Position numbers and translations under genes: made by a program. A DNA stretch of 64,000 nucleotides from the NCBI GenBank assembly GCA_902784435.1, contig CACZUR010000006.1:1-64000 (forward strand). The letters run 5' to 3'. This document shows positions 53,425 to 62,000 of this stretch, in pieces. This DNA is from an uncultured Bacteroidia bacterium (GTDB lineage Bacteria > Bacteroidota > Bacteroidia > Bacteroidales > UBA932). Positions within the stretch are counted from its first letter, which is position 1. Each line of letters opens with the position of its first letter. The notes beneath the pieces are model-generated. The model saw nothing but the letters and a program-made list of their open reading frames with translations. It was not told the origin of the DNA and made no database searches.

Positions 53425-53840
53425 TTCTGTTTGCTTTCCACGATGGACATCTGCGTTACCACGCAAGTAAGCAGCTTCTCCATGATGATGGGCTTGGTAA
53501 TGAATTCGTTGGCGCCCTCGTTAAAGCCTTTGACAATGTCCTCGTTGGAGTTCAGGGCGCTCAGGATGACAATCTGGATGTCGGCAGTGGCCGGGTTGGC
53601 CCTTAAGCGGCGGATGACTTCGAATCCGTCGATGCCCGGCATCATCAGATCCAGCAACATCAGGTCCGGTTTTTCCTGGGCAACGGCATCCAGCGCAGCC
53701 TGGCCGTTGGCGGCCGTGCGCAGCTTGAAATTGAAACGGGAGAGCATTTTCTGGACCAGGAGCAGGTTCAGCGGGATATCGTCCACTGCCAGTACGTTGT
53801 ACTTGGAATAGTCGTGGTCTTGTGCGTAAAGAGGAACCAT
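53421..53840 (-). CDS. Stand-alone receiver-domain response regulator
   Basis: 139 residues, receiver domain only: 'NVLAVDDIPLNLLLVQKML', phosphoacceptor Asp64 in 'PDLMLLDLMMPGIDGFEVIR', 'ILSALNSNEDIVKGF', 'EFITKP'. No output domain, so it acts by protein-protein contact, perhaps as a phosphorylation sink or by binding the membrane AraC protein encoded 8 bases upstream. It overlaps the kinase gene by 4 bases. Confidence 0.9.
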   Translation of the reverse strand: MVPLYAQDHDYSKYNVLAVDDIPLNLLLVQKMLSRFNFKLRTAANGQAALDAVAQEKPDLMLLDLMMPGIDGFEVIRRLRANPATADIQIVILSALNSNEDIVKGFNEGANEFITKPIIMEKLLTCVVTQMSIVESKQK

Positions 53841-53848
53841 ATATCAGT

Positions 53849-55189
53849 TTACAATGTTTTCTTGGCTACCCAAACCTTTGGGGTGTACCCGGTAATGCGC
53901 TTGAAGGTGGTATTGAAGGACGGAGCGCTTACGAAACCGCAGGCTTTGGCTATCTCTTCCTGCGTAAAGTCCTCGTGCAGTGGAATGAACTGCTCTGCGT
54001 AGTCTATCCTGAGGATATTCAGCAGTTCCGGGAAACCCAGGTTATAGGTTTTGTTCACCATCTTGGAGATGTAGGTCTTGTTGGTGTGCAGGCGGTCTGC
54101 CACGTCTGCCAGGGTAAGGCCGGGCATCAGGAAAGCCTGCTCGTCTATCATCAGGTGCTGGAAGCGCGATACCAGGCTTCCATCGTCCCAGGATTTGCTC
54201 ACGGCGTTGAAGATGGCCGATGCCAACTGGGGCGCCCCCGGTACTTTGGTGCTGGCGTGCAGGGTGTCGATGTCGCCCTGCGTGCCCAGTTTGGCCAGTA
54301 CCTTGGACAGGGACGGGGCATCCAGTTCACCGGCCATGTCCAAAATCATCTGCTGGATGACTTCGTTCTTGTCTACGGAAGAATAATTGTAACGGAAGGC
54401 GGAATAGGCCTCTTCCCGGCTGACGTCCATCTTGGAGCTGAACAGGGCCCAGAACGACGCCCAGGCCACATTGACGCCAAAGATGGCCGATAAAATGGCG
54501 GGCACCCAGTCTGCAGTTGCGTAGGGAACGATTTCCTGCAGGGCGCTCTTGAGGACCACGACGGTGGCCGACAGGGCGATGATAATGATCTGGAGCTCCA
54601 GCACCCGGACGCGGCCTTTGTGACGGAAATAATCCCGCAGCACCTTCAGGCTCAGATTCTCGGAAATCCAGTTATAGATGCACAGTCCGTAGAAGAACAG
54701 CAGTTCCGAAAGGAGCGCGATACGGTAGAATTCCACCGAGCACAGATAGTAAATGCGCTCCAGGCTGGAAGGAAACAGCAGCGGGTCCCGGTGACCATAT
54801 TTATATAGATTGGTCAGAAACAGGTTGGTACGCTCCAGCCCCATCATGTTGGTAAGGATGAAGCTGCAGCAGAACAGACTGGCCGGGATGATGATCCACA
54901 GCATGTACTGCGGCTTGTGCACATAGCCGGGTTTCAGGTGAATCAGGTACATGGCCGCTACCGGCAGCAGGGAAAGGGCGCACAGCTGCATCAGGAGCAC
55001 CGACAGGGCATACTGTCCATAAACCTTGCCGATGATGTCGTCTGCGATGCAGGTGAGCAGCGCAATGACCAGCAGCCACATGAAATTGCGATGTGTGCGC
55101 GGGCGTTTGGCCAGCAGGGCATGATAAATGATGCCGGAGATGCACATCACCGCGGGCATGAGGAATATGGGGGACAGGGCGTTATTCAT
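53849..55189 (-). CDS. Membrane-bound AraC family regulator (copy 1)
   Basis: 446 residues. Six or seven membrane segments in residues 1-265, a linker, and a C-terminal AraC HTH domain ('LTLADVADRLHTNKTYISKM', 'FTQEEIAKACGFVSAPSFNT', 'FKRITGYTPKVW'). The ATG at 55189 is chosen over one 11 codons upstream, which lies in the promoter region. It heads a five-gene operon with receiver, kinase, TPR and small membrane proteins, and is paralogous to the regulator at 56563-57876. Probable control of the fimbrial genes around it. Confidence 0.9.
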   Translation of the reverse strand: MNNALSPIFLMPAVMCISGIIYHALLAKRPRTHRNFMWLLVIALLTCIADDIIGKVYGQYALSVLLMQLCALSLLPVAAMYLIHLKPGYVHKPQYMLWIIIPASLFCCSFILTNMMGLERTNLFLTNLYKYGHRDPLLFPSSLERIYYLCSVEFYRIALLSELLFFYGLCIYNWISENLSLKVLRDYFRHKGRVRVLELQIIIIALSATVVVLKSALQEIVPYATADWVPAILSAIFGVNVAWASFWALFSSKMDVSREEAYSAFRYNYSSVDKNEVIQQMILDMAGELDAPSLSKVLAKLGTQGDIDTLHASTKVPGAPQLASAIFNAVSKSWDDGSLVSRFQHLMIDEQAFLMPGLTLADVADRLHTNKTYISKMVNKTYNLGFPELLNILRIDYAEQFIPLHEDFTQEEIAKACGFVSAPSFNTTFKRITGYTPKVWVAKKTL

Positions 55190-55474
55190 CTTGCCAGGTT
55201 TTCGGGGGTAAAGGTAGGGCAAGATTTTTACTCGTGCAATTATAATTTAGACAATAATTGATAATAATTGTGCATTTGTTAAATTTTGTTTTTGAAACGT
55301 ATAATATTGGCCCTATAAGCCTGTATTTGATTGAATTTCGGGCCTTCATGACGGGCTTTTCCGGCGGCTTTTCTCTTTAAGAATTCAAAATTTTTAACAG
55401 ATTATTTTGATTTGAAAAATATTATGCATACCTTTGTGTCGGGGCGTTCCCCGCATGTCATTTTTTTACGAAAT
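55190..55474. promoter_or_regulatory. Divergent control region between AraC operon and fimbrillin operon
   Basis: A(C/T)AATAATTG stands twice in tandem (55251-55260, 55261-55270), with an inverted half-site CAATTAT at 55237-55243. A minus-strand promoter can be read as TTG (55239-55237), 20 bases, TACCTTTA (55216-55209), one base off consensus. The repeats would suit binding by AraC-type regulators encoded on both sides. Confidence 0.45.
55406..55436 (+). promoter_or_regulatory. Promoter of the fimbrillin-AraC operon
   Basis: TTTG (55406-55409), 19 bases, TACCTTTG (55429-55436), an exact -33/-7 pair; start codon 38 nt downstream. Confidence 0.75.
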
Positions 55475-56563
55475 ATGAAAGCACAGTCCTTTTTTTGTTT
55501 GGCCCTCTTAATCCTTTCAGGTGTCACCTCCTGTTCTCAGAAGGAGGACCTTCCTTCGCAGCGCAATGACAATGACCAGCGGAAAATGGGCTTCGACATC
55601 ACTGTAACACGTGAAGGAAAGGCTGTCCAGGCCAAGTCCATTGCCGGCAGGGCCGCTACCAAGGGCAATGTCTCCGAGGAAGAGAAATTGGCCACCATGA
55701 ACGCGGACATTCCCTTCGGTCTGGTGGGCATAGACCTGGAAACCAATACCCTCTTAATCGACAACAAGTCCGTTTTCAACCACGGTTCCGGCTACACCGG
55801 TCTGCTGGATGGGGGGCTTTGGGAGCTTCCTGCTACGGTGGCGTTCAGTGCGTATTACCCTTATGTACACAATGTGGAGTATGACGACGAACTCACATCC
55901 TACTCCATTCCTTTTACCGGCAATGAAACCCAGGCCGGTCCGTTGGTGTCCAAGACAGTGGAACGCGCCATCAACCAGCTCAATATGCTCCCGTTGGAGT
56001 TCCGGCACATTACCAACGACATCGGCTATAAGATCTGCGACGTCACCACGGATTCCCAGCTGCAGGGGCTCATCCACCTGCGTAAGCTCACCGCCACCAA
56101 CGTGGCGTCGGCCGGTATCTTCGTGAACGATATCACGCTCAGTCGCGGCATCTGGCATCGGCAGGGTTATTACCGGGATATTGTCCTGTTCGAGGGAGAC
56201 GCCGTGCTGGGCGTGGGCTCCCAGAACGAGAAATTCGTGGGCGCAGACTCCCTGACGGACCGGATGGCAGACAGCAACCGTTATTATTCCATTCCGGACG
56301 AGATAGAAGTGGGCAAGCAGTGCGTAGAGCTTCTCTACGATGTAGATGCCTTCACGGTGGGCGGTTTTACCTATCCGGCCATGAAAAACCAGGTTGCCCG
56401 CTACATGCTGTATGGCGTACTGCCGGACAACCTGTTCGAATACGGGAAACAGTACACCTTCCACCTGGGACTGGACACCGGCAAACTTTACAGTCAAATC
56501 GCGTTTTCCGCCAGTGTTAGTGATTGGGAAACCAAGATCTACGAGAACAATGACGAATTCTGA
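55475..56563 (+). CDS. Fimbrillin-like lipoprotein (Mfa/FimA-like superfamily)
   Basis: 362 residues. Lipobox Cys20 ('LLILSGVTSC'). After a short linker comes a fimbrillin-like beta-rich body: 'MGFDITVTREGKAVQAKS', 'PATVAFSAYYPYVH' and 'LEFRHITNDIGYKICDVTTD' follow the pattern of Bacteroidales fimbrillin-family proteins that are exported as lipoproteins and polymerise after N-terminal cleavage. It could be a minor or anchoring fimbrial subunit. Its stop overlaps the ATG of the AraC regulator by one base. I start it at 55475 because the signal peptide begins there. Confidence 0.75.
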   Translation: MKAQSFFCLALLILSGVTSCSQKEDLPSQRNDNDQRKMGFDITVTREGKAVQAKSIAGRAATKGNVSEEEKLATMNADIPFGLVGIDLETNTLLIDNKSVFNHGSGYTGLLDGGLWELPATVAFSAYYPYVHNVEYDDELTSYSIPFTGNETQAGPLVSKTVERAINQLNMLPLEFRHITNDIGYKICDVTTDSQLQGLIHLRKLTATNVASAGIFVNDITLSRGIWHRQGYYRDIVLFEGDAVLGVGSQNEKFVGADSLTDRMADSNRYYSIPDEIEVGKQCVELLYDVDAFTVGGFTYPAMKNQVARYMLYGVLPDNLFEYGKQYTFHLGLDTGKLYSQIAFSASVSDWETKIYENNDEF

Positions 56564-57876
56564 TGCTGTATAACCTGGTCATCTTCCTGCCCGCGTTCAC
56601 CTGCCTGTTCTGGGCCATTTTGCATGGCTTTCTGGCATCCAGGACGGGCACTTTTTTCCTGGTTCTTATACTCCTTTTCTTTCTGGGCGGCTTCCTTTTT
56701 ACGGACGCCTGTTATACTGCAGAGGGGCTTTCCCTGCATGCACAGTCCCGTGTGGCCATCCTGGAAATGGGCACGGCGCCCTGTGTCATCCCCTTTCTCT
56801 GGCTGTATCTGGACAAACAGCGTAAAGACAGCGTGTACGATCCTCTCTGGATGGCCTGGCTCATTTTCCCGGCCGCCCTTCTCGCGGCCAGCATTCTCCT
56901 GAACTTTGTGTCGGGAGATGCAGTGCTGGAAGAATTCCTGCAGCGCCTGAACACGGAAGGCCCTGCCGCCGCCGCTTCTTATATAGGCAAGCCCGTGTAT
57001 TCCTACTATATCTGGACAGAATGGGTTTTCCGGGGTTCACTGCTGTTGGAGTTCCTGATATTTCTGGTCTATTTTATCCGCGTGGCGGCCAAAGCCGGAT
57101 GGAAATTCCTTGCCGTCCGGGCGTTTTTTGTCAAGGGAGGCCGAATCCAGGTGGCGCATGTACAGTTTGCCCTGTCATGCTTCTTCCTTTTTCCGCTGCT
57201 GATAAAAGTATCTTTTTTCAAGTCTTATCTGAACCTGCATCCCTGGATTCCTCTCCTGGAAAGTGTGCTGGTCTTTGTGTTCCTGTTCCTGTTTGCCTTT
57301 ATAGCCCTGTTCAGTGCCCGTGAAACCATTTCGCTGGAAGAAATCCTTAGCGTCATGCGTTACAACTATAACCGGGAAACCAAGGCCAATGTCGTGGGGC
57401 GCCAGATGGAAGACTTGCTCTCTGAGGCGGAAGAAGACACCCTGGAAAGCCTCAAACCCAAGGTGAGCGGTGTTTCCGGCAACCAGGATGGAAAAGTAGC
57501 TAAAGCCATTCTGTCGGCCATGACCACATCCTGGGACGAAAAAAGCCTGCTGGCGCGTTTCCAACGGCTTATCGTGGAAGAAAAATTGTTCCTGGTACCC
57601 GGCCTCAGCCTGGATGAAGTCTCAGAGAAACTGCATACCAACCGCACCTATATTTCCAAACTGGTAAACACCTCCTACGAGATGGGATTCCCGGAATTCC
57701 TGAATCAGCTAAGGATAGATTATGCAGAGGAATTCCTGCTTTCCCATCCGGAAATGAGCCAGGCCGATGTAGCCAAGGCCTGCGGCTTCCTCAGTGCTTC
57801 GTCTTTCAATGTGGCCTTCAAGCGTATTACCGGCATGACCCCGCGTATGTGGATGGCCAGCCATGTGCGTAATTAG
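56563..57876 (+). CDS. Membrane-bound AraC family regulator (copy 2)
   Basis: 437 residues. About seven membrane segments (residues 1-250) and a C-terminal AraC HTH ('LSLDEVSEKLHTNRTYISKL', 'SQADVAKACGFLSASSFNVA', 'FKRITGMTPRMW'). It is closely related in layout and motifs to the regulator at 53849-55189. Being translationally coupled to the fimbrillin-like gene (TGATG), it probably senses or controls that fimbrial system from the membrane. Confidence 0.9.
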   Translation: MLYNLVIFLPAFTCLFWAILHGFLASRTGTFFLVLILLFFLGGFLFTDACYTAEGLSLHAQSRVAILEMGTAPCVIPFLWLYLDKQRKDSVYDPLWMAWLIFPAALLAASILLNFVSGDAVLEEFLQRLNTEGPAAAASYIGKPVYSYYIWTEWVFRGSLLLEFLIFLVYFIRVAAKAGWKFLAVRAFFVKGGRIQVAHVQFALSCFFLFPLLIKVSFFKSYLNLHPWIPLLESVLVFVFLFLFAFIALFSARETISLEEILSVMRYNYNRETKANVVGRQMEDLLSEAEEDTLESLKPKVSGVSGNQDGKVAKAILSAMTTSWDEKSLLARFQRLIVEEKLFLVPGLSLDEVSEKLHTNRTYISKLVNTSYEMGFPEFLNQLRIDYAEEFLLSHPEMSQADVAKACGFLSASSFNVAFKRITGMTPRMWMASHVRN

Positions 57877-57910
57877 GACGGCCGTTTGAAGGGGGGGATG
57901 CCTCTTTTTT

Positions 57911-57945
57911 TTTGCATTTTTCAAAAATCGTACATAAATTTGTAC
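57911..57945 (+). promoter_or_regulatory. Promoter and palindromic operator of the toxin-antitoxin pair
   Basis: TTTG (57911-57914), 20 bases, TAAATTTG (57935-57942). The palindrome GTACA-TAAATT-TGTAC (57930-57945) encloses the -7 box, as expected where antitoxin or toxin-antitoxin complex represses its own promoter. Antitoxin ATG at 57959. Confidence 0.7.
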
Positions 57946-57958
57946 AAAATTTTGAACG

Positions 57959-58213
57959 ATGCAAGTAACTACCATTTCGAGTTTTCGGGCCAATATTAAG
58001 CAGTACTACGACAATGTGCTCCTCACAGAGGAGCCTCTCATCATTACCAAGGGAGAGACAGGAGCTGTACTCATCCCGCTTCCGGAATACAATGCCATGC
58101 AGCGCCGGCTGGAAATCCTTAGTAACAGCTCCGTAATGAAGGATATCCGGGAAGGTATCCTTCAGATGGCTGCGGGGCAAATGATAGAGGTAACGGACAT
58201 TGACGCGCTATGA
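57959..58213 (+). CDS. Phd/YefM-type antitoxin
   Basis: 84 residues. The N-terminal DNA-binding fold is that of Phd/YefM: 'TTISSFRANIKQYYDNVLLT', 'PLIITKGETGAVLIPLPEYNAM'. The C-terminal part ('REGILQMAAGQMIEVTDIDA') would wrap and neutralise the toxin. Its stop overlaps the toxin start by four bases (ATGA). The palindrome over its promoter is the likely autoregulatory site. Confidence 0.9.
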   Translation: MQVTTISSFRANIKQYYDNVLLTEEPLIITKGETGAVLIPLPEYNAMQRRLEILSNSSVMKDIREGILQMAAGQMIEVTDIDAL

Positions 58214-58959
58214 AACTGTACCTGAGCCCCAAAGCCCAATACCAGTATCAGTGTCTGAAAGGCCGGAGTGTGCCGTATGCAGAGCAGGTAAAGTCACTTC
58301 TGAAGGATATTCAGGCGCATCCGCTCTCCGGCCTCGGATCTCCTGCCCCGGTAAATCCCTCCATTCCCAATTACTGGGAACGCCGCTTCAATGGAAGCGG
58401 TATGCTGCTGTATTGTTATGAGGAAGGGGAAGATTTTGTAGTGGTCATCTCTGTCATCAACGATCTTCTGCCTTCCCATGAAGAATTGCCGGTAAAGCTA
58501 CAGGCATATTCAAAACAGGATTATGCTGCAGTCATCAGGTTGATGGAAGCCAACCGGCACCATGGAGACGATCCCAAAGTGGGAATATTCTGGTATAATG
58601 TAGCCTGGAAAGAGCTCTTTGGAGTGGTTTCCCATCCAGTAAGGGACTATACAAGAGCCAACGCCTCCGATGGACGTATTACCTGTTCGGAGATGCATGA
58701 AGATATCTGGCGCAAAGAGTATAACCGACAAAGATTCCACGGAGATGGGAAAGGCCCTTTTATTGGAGCCTATGAAAATAAGCCCCGTGGAAGGGTCTTT
58801 TATCTACCGGATCAAGATAGGTTTGAGATTGCCGTAGGTCAGTGGTTTAATGATTACCCGGAGGCGAAGCAACTGATAATGGAGGAGTTCAACCTTCCTG
58901 AAGAAAAGACGGTGGTTAAGTACGCCGTCCATTGGGATATCGGCCAAAAGTGGATGTAG
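58210..58959 (+). CDS. YoeB/RelE-like toxin fused to an extra C-terminal domain
   Basis: 249 residues, against 80-90 for YoeB. Residues 1-95 follow the YoeB/Txe pattern: 'KAQYQYQCLKGRSVPYAEQV', 'LLKDIQAHPLSGLGSPAPVN', 'NYWERRFNGSGMLLYCYEEG', 'FVVVISVINDL'; the usual C-terminal His-Tyr is replaced by 'ND'. Residues ~105-249 form a second domain I do not recognise ('VGIFWYNVAWKELFGVVSHP', 'ITCSEMHEDIWRKEYNRQRF', 'GRVFYLPDQDRFEIAVGQWF', 'DYPEAKQLIMEEFNLPEE'), rich in aromatic and charged residues. RNase activity on translating ribosomes is inferred for the N-terminal part only. Confidence 0.75.
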   Translation: MKLYLSPKAQYQYQCLKGRSVPYAEQVKSLLKDIQAHPLSGLGSPAPVNPSIPNYWERRFNGSGMLLYCYEEGEDFVVVISVINDLLPSHEELPVKLQAYSKQDYAAVIRLMEANRHHGDDPKVGIFWYNVAWKELFGVVSHPVRDYTRANASDGRITCSEMHEDIWRKEYNRQRFHGDGKGPFIGAYENKPRGRVFYLPDQDRFEIAVGQWFNDYPEAKQLIMEEFNLPEEKTVVKYAVHWDIGQKWM

Positions 58960-58990
58960 CCGTTTTTCTTAAACGACTGAATTACTGTTA

Positions 58991-59038
58991 TTTACGAATT
59001 TTCCTCCCGGCAAAACTGCCGGGAGGAAAATTCGTAAA
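58991..59038. repeat. 22-bp perfect inverted repeat between convergent genes
   Basis: Arms 58991-59012 and 59017-59038 pair perfectly over 22 bp around AAAC, with a GC core (CCTCCCGGCA/TGCCGGGAGG) and AT-rich outer parts. In both directions the U-rich arm comes first and A-rich last, so it is not a classic terminator, though it sits between the toxin gene and the convergent lipoprotein gene. The sequence before it (GCCGTTTTTCTTAA...) resembles that near 34018. Confidence 0.8.
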
Positions 59039-59088
59039 AGTCTTATAATCAAAGACTTGGCAGAAACGCTACGGCAAGGCTTGATACC

Positions 59089-62000
59089 TTAGTACTGCAC
59101 CCGCTCCTTGATTTCCACATTCCGGATTTCCCAGGTGCCGGCTCGGCCGGGATTCTCCTTGTCTATAACCATGACGGGATATCCGGTATTCTCCGTAGTC
59201 TCCGTAGTCAGGATGCGTTCGGTCCCTCCTTCTCCACCGTTATCCACAGCATAATACAGCGGATGGCCTTCCGCGTCCTCTTTTTGGACTTCGGTACCGC
59301 CTACGCTCGTGTAGTCGAAGAGCAGACGGAAGTGTTCGGTCAGATAGTCTGCCGGAATGTCTACGGAAGTACGTACAAAGACCCAGTTGTAACCGTCCGG
59401 ATAGTGCTTGATGGTAGCGTCTGCCCAGTTGGCACCGCCGTCCTTGGAGATCATCACTTTAACGTCATTCCTCATATGGGTTCCGGCCTCTTGCATGTCG
59501 GAGAACGTTACGGAGTTGTAGAAGTATTCGCCGGTGTGCTCGAAAATGAGCGTTGCACCTGCCGAGGACGAAAGATCAATCTCCTTGGAAATCAATTGTG
59601 CATGGGACGCAAGACTCTTGTTGTGATAGTCCGTAACAGTCTTTGCATTTTCCGGATCCCATCGGCTGGTGGGAGCTTCGACAGAACCGTATGCCGATGC
59701 GGCAGCTCCGTTACCGGAGTTTTGCTGCTTGTTATAGTAGGCATACCATACACCGCGCGGCTCGTAGCTGTTGCCGGCATTGTATGTAGTGTAGGTGTCA
59801 AAGTCTTCGTGACGGTCAACGCCTTGGACGGTCACCGTTTCGGTGTATGTATAGTCTCCCAGCGTCGGACCCAGGAAGGTTTCGCTGTGATAGACCGTAC
59901 CCGGTTCCGGATGATTGGCCACCACCTGGATGTCAAACGAGATGGACTGGCTTGTGGCGGCGCAGTCTCCGCCGGAAGCCGATGCGGTAGCGGTGACACG
60001 GACCGTTCCGGCCGTGGTGCCTCGCAGCTGTACATATCCGTCAGAATCTGCCGTAGATTCGTTCAAAACGGCTACCGCTCCTCCATCGCTGCTAGCAGTC
60101 GAATAAGTGAATGTCACCGTTCCGGTATAGCCGTCCTTTGTGCTTGCAACGGCCAGCGGTCCCTGCACGATCTGGTCGACGCGGATAACGTGCGGCGGCT
60201 CGTAGTCCCACTGGACGGACAGTTCGCTCGGGGTGCCGCTTGTTACGTTGACGGTATAGGAATCCGAGGCCGATGCATAGGCGCCCGTAGCGGCAACGGA
60301 GGCCGTGACCGTGGCGGTGCCGGCTGCGACAGCCGTGACCAGGCCCGTCGTCGGATTCACCGTTACAACGCCCGAGGGAGAAACAGAATAGGTAATGGCA
60401 CCACTGGAAGTGGTTGTGGCCTTTACTGTTGCGCTGCCTCCCACGGCAAGCTGCAGCCCCTTGAACGGGAATTTCACCTCCGGAGTGATAAAGTCGTTGG
60501 TGAAGGTATCCTTGTTGATATAGTCATTCTCCACATCGTCGAAGACAACGAAGTAGGGAGCGTCTTCTGTCGGGAACACCCAGACCGTAGTGGCGCTGTT
60601 GGCCTGAAGAGTCCGGAATTGACATACGAAGGTCTTGTTACCTTCGGAATCGGTTGCCGCCCGGTTGTACTCATTCCAGGTCACAGTCCGGCGGAAGTAA
60701 TACCCGCGGTTGGACGTATTGCCCGGAATATGGGAATAACCGTACGCCGCCACAAGAGCCTTGTCCTTGTCCGCTGCCGGGAGAGCCTTGGGATAAAGTG
60801 TATTATTCTCTTGTTCCACATAGAAAACCAGCGGGAACCGATGCTCCGTCAGACCGGCGGGGATGGTGAAGCGGACATTGAAGTCCGTATCTTCCGTCTT
60901 GGCCACGATATCGTCGGCATCCACCTTAAGCGCGAAAGGATGACGGAGAGTCAGGGTGAGCACACGCGAAAGCCCGTCGTTGTTTTTGATAACGAGATCC
61001 TGCTTGTAAACATCGCCTTTCTTGAGCGAGGAGAGGTCGGTCAGCCTTACCGTAACCTTGCGCCAATCCTCCCACGTGGCCGAAGTTTCGTCTGCATCAG
61101 AAATGACGATGTCCGGCCGCAGGGTTTCCACCTCTTCTACCACTACCGAATTCCGCTTCACAACCCAGTTGCCGTCCGAGGGATCGCGCGGCTTGATGGT
61201 CACATCGCCGTTGGCGGGAGTGCTGCCGCTCAGGTTCTTGTAGTAAAAAACGAATTCCGTTCCGCCGGTGATGAGCGCATCCGTAGTACTCACAAACAGA
61301 TGGCTGTCGCCGGAAGAGATGTTGGTCAGTTCCTGTGCCAGGGTGGAGCCATGGAAGTTATTCAGGGCGATGCTGTGCACGGCTTCATAAACCGTATTCT
61401 TGCCCGGCCCGGTGACCTTAGAAATCGTGAATACGTATTGGAAGTTGCGAAGGATGTCGTAATACTCCGTAATCCCAAATTCTTCGTTATTGAAAACGAA
61501 GTCTGCCTTATAGTAGTAGGTCCCGGAGCCATACTGGGCCTTCATGATGATAAAAGGATTACGCTTGGGACGGTAAGAGCATTCATACAGGTAGTCCGCG
61601 CCGCTTGGCGAAATCCAGAGAGATTCCATTCCGGCCGAAGAGGACTCATTGTAATAAGACGTCAGGGCGTCGTACTCAAAATCGGCTGGCATGTACCCGT
61701 GATATCCTTTGCTTTCGGTGAGCCAGGTATAGGGGTTGGCCTGTCCGGAGGCCGATGCATAATCTGCGAAACGGTCGTATTTGATGCGGATCAAGTCTCC
61801 GGTAATATAGTCGTCGGCGTTGTTGTTGAAGGGGGCGACAGTGCCTTTGCTGGGCGCGTCGAATACCTTGAATCCCAGCAACGTGAAGTTGGGAATGCCG
61901 CCATCGGGCAGTTTTACCAGCACCTTGGCAAAATTGCGGATCATCTGGATGTTGCTGAAATGGGTGTTGCGGGTAATGGTGTTCACATACATGCGGCCCC

